From Saonia sp964398035 (GTDB taxonomy: Bacteria > Bacteroidota > Bacteroidia > Flavobacteriales > Flavobacteriaceae): a stretch of 64,000 nt of DNA. Location of the stretch: the NCBI GenBank assembly GCA_964398035.1, contig CAYNLI010000003.1:1-64000 (forward strand), in the 5' to 3' direction. The position numbers and the translations under genes were made by a program. Within the stretch, counting starts at the first letter, position 1. Every line of letters starts with the position of its first letter. This document shows positions 8,045 through 16,459 of this stretch, in pieces. Below the pieces are notes generated by a model. The model worked only from the letters and a program-made list of their open reading frames with translations, was not told where the DNA came from and did no database searches.

Positions 8045-8170
8045 TTAATTGTCTCTCTTTTCGAAATTTTCTTTCTTTTTAGCTTCCAATCTTTTTACAA
8101 CAAAGTATATCAATAAACAGAAAATACCTCCAAAAAATAACACCATAAGCATGATTGGTAGATATTCCAC
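8045..8170 (-). CDS. Very small single-pass membrane protein (hypothetical)
   Basis: A 41-codon ORF from GTG at 8170 (or internal ATGs at 8152 and 8146) to TAA at 8047-8045. It encodes one strongly hydrophobic helix (MLMVLFFGGIFCLLIYFVV) followed by a charged tail KRLEAKKKENFEKRDN. It starts 7 bp after the end of the YbjQ gene and stops 3 bp before the vWA ATG, so it fits tightly into the operon. The spacing and the helix-plus-basic-tail composition argue that it is real. I do not recognise a family. Confidence 0.55.
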   Translation of the reverse strand: MEYLPIMLMVLFFGGIFCLLIYFVVKRLEAKKKENFEKRDN

Positions 8171-8177
8171 ACTTGTG

Positions 8178-8492
8178 TTATTTTAGTTTTACTGCAGTAC
8201 CATAAGCTAACATTTCAGCAGCTCCTTGCATTACCTGTGAAGTATTAAAACGAACATTCACTATTGCATCCGCACCAAGTCTTTGTGCATCATCCAACAT
8301 TCTTTTAATAGCTTGTTCTCTAGACTCTGCAAGTAATTGGGTATATTCAGATATCTCTCCACCAACAATATTTTTAAGACCTGCAAATATGTCTCTACCA
8401 ATATTCCTGGCTCTTACTGTACTTCCTCTGGCTGTTCCTAAAGATGCTGTAATCTCTTTTCCCACTATTTGTTCTGTTGTTACATAAATCAT
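8178..8492 (-). CDS. YbjQ/UPF0145 family heavy-metal-binding-type domain protein
   Basis: A 104-residue single-domain protein with the family pattern TEQIVGKEITASLGTARGS near the N terminus, RNIGRDIFAGLKNIVGGEI (about 31-49), EYTQLLAESREQAIKRM and ADAIVNVRFNT (about 74-84). YbjQ proteins form small pentameric assemblies and are annotated as putative heavy-metal-binding domain proteins, but their role is not established. It lies 17 bp after fabG and just ahead of the tiny membrane ORF. Confidence 0.9.
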   Translation of the reverse strand: MIYVTTEQIVGKEITASLGTARGSTVRARNIGRDIFAGLKNIVGGEISEYTQLLAESREQAIKRMLDDAQRLGADAIVNVRFNTSQVMQGAAEMLAYGTAVKLK

Positions 8493-8509
8493 ACTTTGTT
8501 TTCTTTAAA

Positions 8510-9256
8510 TTAAGTCAACATTCCCCCATCAACATTTAGTACTTGACCAGTAATATATGCTGACATATCCGATGCAAGAAACAAACACGCATTAGCCACA
8601 TCTTCTGGAGTTCCACCACGTTTTAACGGAATACCATCTCTCCAACTTTGAACAACTTTCTCGTCCAATTTGCCCGTCATTTCAGTTTCAATAAAGCCTG
8701 GAGCAATTGCATTGCAACGTATGTTTCTAGAACCCAACTCTAGTGCTACAGATTTTGTAAAACCAATCATACCTGCTTTTGATGCCGCATAATTAGTCTG
8801 TCCTGCGTTCCCTTTTACACCAACAACACTACTCATATTAATGATAGAGCCTTTTCTTTGTTTTAGGAAAGTACGCTGCACAGCTTTAGTCATATTAAAA
8901 ACTGATTTAAGGTTGATTTCAATTACTTTATCAAAATCTGCCTCTCCCATGCGCATCAACAAATTGTCTTTGGTGATTCCTGCATTGTTTATCAACACAT
9001 CAATTCCACCAAAATCTGCTAAAACATCTGCTACTAATTTTTCAGACTCTTCAAAACTTGCTGCATTACTTTTATAAGCCTTGGCTTTTACGCCTTTTGC
9101 ATTCAATTCTTTTTCCAATTCTAAAGCAGGTGCCTCACTAGAACTGTAGGTAAAAGCCACATTAGCCCCGTGATCTGCAAATATTTCAGCAATTCCCTTA
9201 CCTATACCTCTACTGGCACCAGTAATGATCACATTTTTTCCTTCTAAAAACTTCAT
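8510..9256 (-). CDS. fabG: FabG: 3-oxoacyl-[acyl-carrier-protein] reductase
   Basis: NADPH-dependent short-chain dehydrogenase that performs the first reduction of fatty acid elongation. Its 248 residues show the Rossmann motif TGASRGIGKG (about 12-21), NNAG (about 90-93), the catalytic serine in NMSSVVG, YAASK (about 157-161) and the C-terminal FLASDMSAYITGQVLNVDGGM typical of FabG rather than of other SDRs. First gene of a leftward unit that starts after the sucD terminator. Confidence 0.93.
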   Translation of the reverse strand: MKFLEGKNVIITGASRGIGKGIAEIFADHGANVAFTYSSSEAPALELEKELNAKGVKAKAYKSNAASFEESEKLVADVLADFGGIDVLINNAGITKDNLLMRMGEADFDKVIEINLKSVFNMTKAVQRTFLKQRKGSIINMSSVVGVKGNAGQTNYAASKAGMIGFTKSVALELGSRNIRCNAIAPGFIETEMTGKLDEKVVQSWRDGIPLKRGGTPEDVANACLFLASDMSAYITGQVLNVDGGMLT

Positions 9257-9320
9257 ATTGTTTTGTTTATTTTGATATGCTATTTCAAATATAGTTTTTG
9301 TTTCAGATAAAGACGAAAAA

Positions 9321-9341
9321 AATCCCGCTCATTGCGGGATT
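9321..9341 (-). terminator. Rho-independent terminator after sucD
   Basis: Stem AATCCCGC / GCGGGATT with loop TCATT; on the minus strand it is followed by seven T residues. It lies between the sucD stop (9389) and the fabG start (9256), so it ends the sucD transcript. Confidence 0.85.
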
Positions 9342-9388
9342 TTATCATTCGTTTATTATATCAAAGCTTATAATTTCGGAGGATTATG

Positions 9389-10261
9389 TTACCCCATTAC
9401 TTCTTTGACCTTTAATCCTATTTCTGCTGGAGAATCCACCACGTGGATACCACATTCTCTCATAATTCTTTTCTTAGCCTGTGCTGTATCATCACTACCA
9501 CCTACAATTGCACCAGCATGTCCCATTGTTCTACCAGCAGGAGCGGTTTCCCCTGCAATGAATCCAATAATTGGTTTTTTACTTCCACTTTCTTTGTACC
9601 ATTTTGCTGCATCAGCTTCTAATTGACCACCTATTTCACCAATCATGACCACACATTCTGTTTCTGGGTCATTGATCAACAATTCCACAGCTTCTTTTGT
9701 GGTAGTTCCTATAATTGGATCACCCCCAATACCAATGGCAGTTGTAATTCCCAAACCTTGTCTTACCACTTGATCGGCAGCTTCATAAGTTAATGTACCA
9801 GATTTTGACACAATACCAACATTACCCTCTTTAAAAACAAAACCTGGCATAATACCAACTTTTGCTTCTCCTGGAGTTATTACTCCTGGGCAGTTAGGAC
9901 CTACCAACCTACAATCTTTATCTTTTAAATAGTCAGATGCCTTTACCATATCAGCAATGGGAATTCCTTCTGTAATAGTTATGATTACTTTAATCCCTGC
10001 ACTTGCAGCTTCCATAATAGCGTCTGCGGCAAAAGCTGGTGGAACAAAGATGATAGTTGTATCTGCCCCAGCTTTTTCAACAGCTTCTTCAACGGTATTA
10101 AATACTGGCTTCCCCAAGTGTTCTTGACCTCCTTTTCCAGGAGTAACACCACCAACAATATTGGTGCCGTATTCAATCATTTGCTCAGAGTGAAATGTAC
10201 CTTCACTACCTGTAAAGCCTTGGACTATTATTTTGGAATCTTTATTTACTAGAACACTCAT
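9389..10261 (-). CDS. sucD: SucD: succinyl-CoA synthetase alpha subunit
   Basis: Alpha subunit of the TCA-cycle ligase that makes ATP or GTP from succinyl-CoA; it carries the CoA site and the phospho-histidine. The 290-residue length is standard. Landmarks are the CoA-binding Rossmann start QGFTGSEGTFHSEQM, VGPNCPGVITPGEAKVGIMPG (about 121-141), GDPIIGTTTKE and the active histidine in GRTMGHAGAIVGG. The beta subunit gene sucC is not in the window. It appears to be a single-gene unit with its own terminator. Confidence 0.96.
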   Translation of the reverse strand: MSVLVNKDSKIIVQGFTGSEGTFHSEQMIEYGTNIVGGVTPGKGGQEHLGKPVFNTVEEAVEKAGADTTIIFVPPAFAADAIMEAASAGIKVIITITEGIPIADMVKASDYLKDKDCRLVGPNCPGVITPGEAKVGIMPGFVFKEGNVGIVSKSGTLTYEAADQVVRQGLGITTAIGIGGDPIIGTTTKEAVELLINDPETECVVMIGEIGGQLEADAAKWYKESGSKKPIIGFIAGETAPAGRTMGHAGAIVGGSDDTAQAKKRIMRECGIHVVDSPAEIGLKVKEVMG

Positions 10262-10331
10262 TATCTAACTGGTTTTTAGCTGTACAAAAATATAGGTTTA
10301 CAAACGAATTTTAAAGTATTCTTTTGCTTAT

Positions 10332-11264
10332 TTACTCTTCTAATCTTTTTAAGATGTTAGGAATCTTTTTGACGTTGGCCAATTGCTTCAATTTCTCTCT
10401 TGCCTCCTCTACTGGGCTTCCAAAATAACTTTTTCCACCTTCTATGGATTTTGATATTCCTGTCTGGGCAAGAACTACTGCTTTTTTCCCTATAGTGATG
10501 CCACTGATAACACCAACCTGACCCCAAAGAGTGACTTCATCTTCTATAATGACACAACCTGCTATACCCGTTTGTGAGGCTATCAGACATTTTTTTCCTA
10601 TTACTGTGTCATGACCAACTTGCACTTGGTTATCAAGCTTAGAACCTTCTTTTATTGTGGTATCTCCGGTTACTCCTCTGTCTATTGTACATAAAGCTCC
10701 TATATCTACATTGTCTTGAATGACAACTCTACCTCCTGACAAAAGTTTATCATAACCCTCTGGTCTATTTTTATAATAAAATGCATCAGCTCCAAGAACA
10801 GCACCTGCATGAATGGTTACGTTGTTACCAATTACACAATTATCATAAATGGAAACGTTGGAGTGTATGGTGCAATTATTCCCAATAGAAACATTATTTC
10901 CTATAAAAGCATTTGGCTGTATTATACTGTTCTTTCCAATTTTTGCAGAAGAAGAAACGGTAGCACTTGTACTTTTAAACGGATTGAAAAAATGGGTCAA
11001 TGTGTTGAAATCCCTAAATGGGTCATCAGAAATTAACAGCGCCTTACCCATAGGGCAATCAACTTCTTTGTTTATAAGTACAACTGTTGCTTTGGACTGT
11101 AGGGCTTTGTCATAATACTTGTGATGATCCACAAAAACAATGTCGCCAGCTTCAACAACATGTATTTCATTCATCCCAAATACAGGGAAATCATCTGCCC
11201 CTACATATTCAGAATTGATAATGTCTGCAATTTGTTTTAACGTCTGAGGTGTGGAAAATTTCAT
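10332..11264 (-). CDS. LpxD-like UDP-3-O-acylglucosamine N-acyltransferase paralogue
   Basis: A 310-residue left-handed beta-helix acyltransferase. It has an LpxD-type N-terminal domain (FSTPQTLKQIADIINSEYVG...), then hexapeptide repeats such as IGNNVSIGNNCTIHSNVSIY. The catalytic histidine lies in NQVQVGHDTVIGKKC (about 210-224), and the end is a short helical tail (AREKLKQL). It differs clearly from the full lpxD at 14033-15088 and lacks that protein's longer C-terminal extension. It lies 16 bp after efp. It may acylate a different nucleotide sugar or be a second LpxD; I cannot decide. Confidence 0.8.
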   Translation of the reverse strand: MKFSTPQTLKQIADIINSEYVGADDFPVFGMNEIHVVEAGDIVFVDHHKYYDKALQSKATVVLINKEVDCPMGKALLISDDPFRDFNTLTHFFNPFKSTSATVSSSAKIGKNSIIQPNAFIGNNVSIGNNCTIHSNVSIYDNCVIGNNVTIHAGAVLGADAFYYKNRPEGYDKLLSGGRVVIQDNVDIGALCTIDRGVTGDTTIKEGSKLDNQVQVGHDTVIGKKCLIASQTGIAGCVIIEDEVTLWGQVGVISGITIGKKAVVLAQTGISKSIEGGKSYFGSPVEEAREKLKQLANVKKIPNILKRLEE

Positions 11265-11280
11265 AAATTTTTGAAAAGAG

Positions 11281-11847
11281 TTATCCTTTTACCCGTTCTA
11301 TATACGCCCCTTTCTCCGTATCTACTTTGATCTTATCTCCTTCATTGATGAATAGTGGTACATTTATGGTCGCTCCTGTTTCTACAGTTGCCGGTTTTGT
11401 GGCATTTGTGGCAGTATTGCCTTTTACTCCTGGTTCTGCGTACGTAACTTCCAATACAACACTTGCTGGCATATCTACTGATAACGGCATACTGTCTTCC
11501 GTATTGAACATGATTTTTACAACCTCTCCTTCCTTTAACAATCCTGGTGAATCCAAAGAGGTTTTTTCCAACGTTATTTGGTTATAATCGTCCGTGTTCA
11601 TAAAATGATACGTGTCCCCTTCTGCATATAAATACTGATAAGATTGGGTTTCCACACGAACATCTTCAATTTTATGCCCAGAAGAAAAAGTGTTATCTAT
11701 CACTTTACCAGTAGTAACGCTTTTGAGTTTGGTCCTTACAAATGCAGGTCCTTTGCCTGGTTTTACATGTAAGAATTCAATTATTTTAAAAATATCGTGG
11801 TTATATTTAATACAAAGTCCTTTTCTAATATCTGATGTTGATGCCAT
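11281..11847 (-). CDS. efp: Elongation factor P
   Basis: Relieves ribosomes stalled at polyproline stretches. The 188-residue protein has the three-barrel EF-P fold signature: N-terminal MASTSDIRKGLCIKYN, the tip loop HVKPGKGPAFVRTKLKS with lysine K32 at the tip, and C-terminal DKIKVDTEKGAYIERVKG. It lies inside the lipid A block, 5 bp from lpxA, so it is probably cotranscribed with it. Confidence 0.96.
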   Translation of the reverse strand: MASTSDIRKGLCIKYNHDIFKIIEFLHVKPGKGPAFVRTKLKSVTTGKVIDNTFSSGHKIEDVRVETQSYQYLYAEGDTYHFMNTDDYNQITLEKTSLDSPGLLKEGEVVKIMFNTEDSMPLSVDMPASVVLEVTYAEPGVKGNTATNATKPATVETGATINVPLFINEGDKIKVDTEKGAYIERVKG

Positions 11848-11852
11848 ATAAT

Positions 11853-12638
11853 TTAATTTGTGCTAAAATATCCTTTCATGATTCCCCTTTGTGAATCTCT
11901 TATGAATTGCAGAATTTCATCTCGTTCAGGTGTAGCTTCCATTTCTGCTTCTATAATCTGAACAGCTTGAGTATTGTTGTAATTTTTTTGAAACAATGTT
12001 CTATATATATTCTGTATCTCTCTAATTTTTTCTGACGTATACCCTCTTCTACGCAATCCTACAGAGTTAATGCCCACATAGGACATAGGTTCTCTAGCTC
12101 CTTTTACGTAGGGAGGCACGTCTTTACGTACCAATGAGCCCCCTGTTACAAAAGCGTGGTTTCCAATAGATACATATTGATGCACGGCGACCAGACCAGC
12201 TAAAATCACATTATCACCTATTGTTACATGCCCTGCAAGCGTAGAATTGTTTGAGAAAATACAATTTTCCCCAACAAAACAATCATGGGCAATATGGCAA
12301 TATGCCATAATCAAACAATTTTTGCCAATAACTGTTTTCATTCGGTCCACTGTACCTTTATTTATGGTGGCACATTCTCTAATGGTTGTATTGTCTCCAA
12401 TAACTACTGTCGTTTCTTCTCCATTATATTTAAGATCTTGTGGTGTGGCAGATATGACGGCACCAGGGAAAATATTACAATTTTTTCCTATTCTAGCCCC
12501 TTCCATTATAGTGACATTACTGCCAATCCAAGTTCCTTGACCAATAGTTACATTATTATGAATAGTGGTAAAAGGTTCTACAACTACATTTTTAGCAATT
12601 TTGGCACCTGGGTGTATATAGGCCAATGGTTGATTCAT
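11853..12638 (-). CDS. lpxA: LpxA: acyl-ACP-UDP-N-acetylglucosamine O-acyltransferase
   Basis: First step of lipid A synthesis: transfer of a 3-hydroxyacyl chain to UDP-GlcNAc. The 261-residue protein starts IHPGAKIAKNVVVEPFTTI, carries hexapeptide repeats, and has the catalytic histidine in MAYCHIAHDCFVGENC (about 112-127). The C-terminal helical domain contains GLRRRGYTSEKIREIQNIY. It is 2 bp downstream of lpxC-fabZ, matching the order in other Bacteroidota. Confidence 0.96.
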   Translation of the reverse strand: MNQPLAYIHPGAKIAKNVVVEPFTTIHNNVTIGQGTWIGSNVTIMEGARIGKNCNIFPGAVISATPQDLKYNGEETTVVIGDNTTIRECATINKGTVDRMKTVIGKNCLIMAYCHIAHDCFVGENCIFSNNSTLAGHVTIGDNVILAGLVAVHQYVSIGNHAFVTGGSLVRKDVPPYVKGAREPMSYVGINSVGLRRRGYTSEKIREIQNIYRTLFQKNYNNTQAVQIIEAEMEATPERDEILQFIRDSQRGIMKGYFSTN

Positions 12639-12639
12639 G

Positions 12640-14040
12640 TTATTTTCTTTTTATGATTTGGGCCATTAATTCTGCTTCGCATACCAATTTATCATTGGCA
12701 TAAGCATAGGCTTGCATATGACAAATACCTCTTCTTATAGGAGTAATTAAACTACAGCTAAAAATCAATGTATCTCCGGGCAACACATTTTGTCTAAATT
12801 TCACCTTATCAATTTTCATAAAGATGGTCAGGTAATTCTCAGGATCAGGAACTGTGCTTAAAACCAATATCCCTCCTGTTTGTGCCATAGCTTCTATTTG
12901 TAAAACTCCTGGCATTACAGGTGCTCCAGGGAAATGACCTACAAAAAACGGCTCGTTCATGGTCACATTTTTCATACCAACAACATGCTTGTCCGAAAGC
13001 TCTATAATTCTATCTAAAAAAAGAAAAGGAGGCCTATGGGGCAACATGTCCATAATCTGGTGAATATCCATCAGAGGAGGTTTGCTCAAATCAAATTTTG
13101 GCACTTTGTTCCTTTTCTCCTTTTTAATTATTTCTGCCAATTTTTTAGCAAACTCAGTATTGACAAAATGCCCTGGCTTATTGGCTATTACCTTACCCCT
13201 AATTCTTGTTCCTGTCAATGCCAAATCTCCCACAACATCTAATAATTTATGTCTGGCCGCTTCATTGGGTTGGTGCAGTGTAAGGTTATCTAATATTCCA
13301 TTGGGTTTAACCGATAGTTTTTTCTTATTAAATGCCTTTTCAAGATTTCTCATTGTGATATCAGAAATCTCTTTGTCTACATATATGATGGCGTTGTTTA
13401 AATCACCTCCTTTTATAAGACCATTATCCAAAAGCATTTCCAGTTCATGTAAGAAACTAAAGGTGCGTGCATTTGAAATTTCCTTTTTAAAATCTGAAAG
13501 ATGCTCTAGTGTGGCATTTTGTGTCCCCAAAACTTTGGTTCCAAAATCTACCATTGTTGTTACCTGATACTCATCAGAAGGAATAATAGTGATTTCACTT
13601 CCTGTAGCATCATCCTTATAAGATATAACTTCCTTTATAATATATTCTTCGCGCTCAGCATTTTGTTCTTTAACTCCTGCTTCTTCCAAAGCATCAATAA
13701 AAAACTTGGAAGACCCGTCCATAATAGGAAGCTCTGGAGCACTCAATTCTATTAACACATTATCTATTTCCAAGCCGACCAATGCAGCTAGTACATGTTC
13801 TGAAGTTTGAACTTTAATACCATTTTTTTCAAGATTGGTTCCCCGTTGTGTATTGACTACATTGTTGGCGTTAGCCTCAATTACAGGTTCACCTTCAATA
13901 TCTACTCTCTTAAAAGCATATCCATGGTTTTCTGGAGCAGGTACAAATTTAATAGTTACATTCTCGCCAGTATGCAGGCCAACTCCTGTTAGCGTAACTT
14001 CTTTTGCAATAGTCCGTTGTTTTGCCGTAGTATTATTCAC
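12640..14040 (-). CDS. lpxC: LpxC-FabZ fusion: UDP-3-O-acyl-GlcNAc deacetylase / 3-hydroxyacyl-ACP dehydratase
   Basis: A 466-residue bifunctional protein. Residues about 1-310 are LpxC: TLTGVGLHTGENVTIKF, the zinc histidine in TSEHVLAAL, and HKLLDVVGDLALTG with the second zinc histidine and aspartate. Residues about 320-466 are FabZ: MLPHRPPFLFLDRI and the active-site helix GHFPGAPVMPGVLQIEAMAQ. The fusion couples the committed step of lipid A synthesis to the dehydratase competing for the same 3-hydroxyacyl-ACP, and is characteristic of Bacteroidota. It overlaps lpxD by 8 bp and is followed closely by lpxA. Confidence 0.96.
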   Translation of the reverse strand: MNNTTAKQRTIAKEVTLTGVGLHTGENVTIKFVPAPENHGYAFKRVDIEGEPVIEANANNVVNTQRGTNLEKNGIKVQTSEHVLAALVGLEIDNVLIELSAPELPIMDGSSKFFIDALEEAGVKEQNAEREEYIIKEVISYKDDATGSEITIIPSDEYQVTTMVDFGTKVLGTQNATLEHLSDFKKEISNARTFSFLHELEMLLDNGLIKGGDLNNAIIYVDKEISDITMRNLEKAFNKKKLSVKPNGILDNLTLHQPNEAARHKLLDVVGDLALTGTRIRGKVIANKPGHFVNTEFAKKLAEIIKKEKRNKVPKFDLSKPPLMDIHQIMDMLPHRPPFLFLDRIIELSDKHVVGMKNVTMNEPFFVGHFPGAPVMPGVLQIEAMAQTGGILVLSTVPDPENYLTIFMKIDKVKFRQNVLPGDTLIFSCSLITPIRRGICHMQAYAYANDKLVCEAELMAQIIKRK

Positions 14041-15088
14041 TGTCTATTCTTTTTTCCAATTCGTTAACCTTATTTATAATTTCGGGGAGATTCTTAAAGT
14101 GCACATAAGACTTGTTATAATCTCCATACGTTAATGCAGGAGAACCTTGGAGTACTTCATCATCTTTTACATTTCTCCCTATTCCAGATTGCGCTTGTAT
14201 CTTTACCCTATCACCAATTGTAATGTGGCCAACAATACCAACTTGCCCGCCTATTAAACAATTTTTTCCAATTTTGGTAGACCCAGCAACACCAGATTGG
14301 GCAGCAATTACCGTGTGTTCTCCAATCTCAACATTATGTGCTATTTGTATTTGGTTGTCCAATTTCACTCCTTTTCTTAAAATAGTAGATCCCATAGTGG
14401 CCCTATCTATTGTTGTACCAGCACCCACATCAACATTATCCTCTAAAATAACATTCCCTGTTTGAGGTATTTTATTATACTCTCCGTTTGAAGTTGGTGC
14501 AAAACCAAATCCATCTGCACCAATAATTGCACCACTCTGGATAACGCAACTATTACCTATCTTAGATTCAGAATATATTTTGGCCCCAGCATGTACAATA
14601 ACATTATCTCCTATATCTACACTATCACCAATATATACATTAGGGTGAATTTTCACATTGTTGCCCATTGTTACATCATTCCCTATATAGGCGAAAGCAC
14701 CAAGGTAAAAATCTGTCCCATAAGTAGCAGTGTCTGATATAAACACGGGGTTTTCTATGCCAATCTTATTATTTTTAGCCAAATCATAATATTCCAAAAC
14801 TTTAGAAAAAGACAAATATGGGTCATCTACCTTGATTAAGGTTGTGGAAATTTCTTGTTCTGGGACAAAATCTTTATTAACTATTGTAATAGAAGCTTTT
14901 GTAGTATATATGAACGGTGTGTATTTTGAGTTAGATAAGAAAGTTAATGATCCTTTTTCACCTTCTTCTATTTTGGATAGCTTATTAACAGCTATTTCTG
15001 GGTTGCCCACAATTTCTCCCTCTAAAATACCCGCAATCTGGCTAGCAGTAAATTTCAATCTTAATGTTTTTATCGTGATGGAACACAA
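14033..15088 (-). CDS. lpxD: LpxD: UDP-3-O-(3-hydroxyacyl)glucosamine N-acyltransferase
   Basis: Adds the N-linked hydroxyacyl chain to UDP-3-O-acylglucosamine, the third step of lipid A synthesis. At 351 residues it has the usual LpxD length: an N-terminal uridine-binding domain (LKFTASQIAGILEGEIVGNP), hexapeptide repeats, the catalytic histidine in NQIQIAHNVEIGEHTVIAAQ (about 249-268) and a C-terminal helix (NLPEIINKVNELEKRIDSE). It overlaps the downstream lpxC-fabZ by 8 bp and lies 15 bp after the HD-domain gene. Confidence 0.95.
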   Translation of the reverse strand: MCSITIKTLRLKFTASQIAGILEGEIVGNPEIAVNKLSKIEEGEKGSLTFLSNSKYTPFIYTTKASITIVNKDFVPEQEISTTLIKVDDPYLSFSKVLEYYDLAKNNKIGIENPVFISDTATYGTDFYLGAFAYIGNDVTMGNNVKIHPNVYIGDSVDIGDNVIVHAGAKIYSESKIGNSCVIQSGAIIGADGFGFAPTSNGEYNKIPQTGNVILEDNVDVGAGTTIDRATMGSTILRKGVKLDNQIQIAHNVEIGEHTVIAAQSGVAGSTKIGKNCLIGGQVGIVGHITIGDRVKIQAQSGIGRNVKDDEVLQGSPALTYGDYNKSYVHFKNLPEIINKVNELEKRIDSE

Positions 15089-15103
15089 AAGTAAGAAAAA
15101 TAG

Positions 15104-16333
15104 TTAAAAAGAATCTTTGGGATAGCACATATAATATTTAGTGACTTTTTTTGAAAGGGTTTTCAAGTTTAAATGGTCAGATGCCTTTACAACATCCACC
15201 AATTTTTTATTTGACTTTAAAATATTAATATTTTGTTTCTCTTGATTATAAGCCTGATTTTCAATTTCTCCTTTAAAAACAAAATAAGAGACCTCTTCAT
15301 CTGTAAGTTGGTTCTTTTCTTTGAAAGAGTTGTACTGCTTTTCAAACTTGTCCGACCCTATTGGCTTGTTCTTTATCTTAATATTCAGCAACTTACGATT
15401 GATAAGCATTTTACATAAGCTAGAAAGCACATAATCTGAATGGTTTTGCCAAGCTTTAACAGCAGCTAAGACATCTATATCATCTAATTGGGCAAACCTT
15501 TCTAAAACAGTATTGTCAAAATTATCTTTGTTGATTTTATGTTGTAAAAAAAAGAGCAAGGAATTACTGCAGGATAAATCCGTTCCTTTAGTCAGTAAGT
15601 CTTTTGCTCGTTGAAAGGCTTTGGTCAACAATAATTCTGCCGCTAAAGATGTCTTATGTAAATACACCTGCCAATACATAAAACGGCGAGCCATTAAGAA
15701 TTTTTCAACCGAGTAGATTCCTTTTTCCTCTACAACCAACTCATTATCTGCTACATTCAACATGATAATCAATCGTTCTGAATTAATATTTCCTTCAGCC
15801 ACACCTGTATAGAAACTATCTCGTTTTAAATAATCCAACCGATCCATATCCAATTGACTTGACACCAATTGATTTAAAAACTTTTTTGAATAAGTTCCTT
15901 TGAATATTTCTATAGCAATGGTTAAACTTCCGTTAAATTTCTCATTCAAGTTTTCCATAAAAAGGAGAGAAATATTCTCATGATCAATTCCATCAACAAT
16001 GCTATGCTCCATAGCATGTGAGAAAGGACCATGCCCAATATCATGCAAAAGAATGGCACATAAAAGCCCTTCTTCTTCCTCTTTAGAAATTACAACGCCT
16101 TTTAAACGGAGTACTTCTATTGCTTTTCCCATTAAATCCATACTTCCCAATGCATGATGAAAACGGGTGTGGTGTGCACCAGGATATACCAAGGAAGACA
16201 TGCCCGTTTGGGAAATTCTACGCAAACGTTGAAAATACGGTTCTTCAATAAGGTTATAGACTAAAGTACTGGGTATTCTAATAAATCCGTAAATTGGATC
16301 ATTGAATATTTTTAGTTTGTTGGATTTTTCCAA
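15104..16333 (-). CDS. HD-domain phosphohydrolase
   Basis: A 409-residue cytosolic protein. The metal-binding histidine/aspartate motifs are RFHHALGSMDLM (about 57-68) and LLHDIGHGPFSHAMEHS (about 94-110), followed by SSQLDMDRLDYLKRDSFYTG (about 156-175), the signature of the SAMHD1/YdhJ-like group of dNTP- or (p)ppGpp-type hydrolases. The exact substrate is not determinable here. It heads the leftward lipid A cluster and faces porX divergently; a TAnnTTTG box at 16373-16380 precedes it. Confidence 0.88.
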   Translation of the reverse strand: MEKSNKLKIFNDPIYGFIRIPSTLVYNLIEEPYFQRLRRISQTGMSSLVYPGAHHTRFHHALGSMDLMGKAIEVLRLKGVVISKEEEEGLLCAILLHDIGHGPFSHAMEHSIVDGIDHENISLLFMENLNEKFNGSLTIAIEIFKGTYSKKFLNQLVSSQLDMDRLDYLKRDSFYTGVAEGNINSERLIIMLNVADNELVVEEKGIYSVEKFLMARRFMYWQVYLHKTSLAAELLLTKAFQRAKDLLTKGTDLSCSNSLLFFLQHKINKDNFDNTVLERFAQLDDIDVLAAVKAWQNHSDYVLSSLCKMLINRKLLNIKIKNKPIGSDKFEKQYNSFKEKNQLTDEEVSYFVFKGEIENQAYNQEKQNINILKSNKKLVDVVKASDHLNLKTLSKKVTKYYMCYPKDSF

Positions 16334-16372
16334 AATATGTTTCCTTAAAAAATCGTTTTGCTATTAATATGT

Positions 16373-16380
16373 CAAAGTTA
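16373..16380 (-). promoter_or_regulatory. Bacteroidota -7 box for the HD-domain/lpx transcript
   Basis: Minus-strand TAACTTTG fits the TAnnTTTG -7 consensus and lies about 40 bp upstream of the HD gene start. No convincing TTG -33 element was found at the right distance. Confidence 0.45.
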
Positions 16381-16459
16381 TGGATTTGAAATGAGACTCT
16401 GAGGGTGAATTTAAGGAGCAGTTCAACTAAAAATCGTTTTTCACAAATACAGGTACTAG

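Noticed and set aside
10332..15088. Internal periodicity in the acyltransferase genes that might suggest DNA repeats
   Set aside because: It is explained by hexapeptide repeats in LpxA/LpxD proteins, not by DNA-level repetition.
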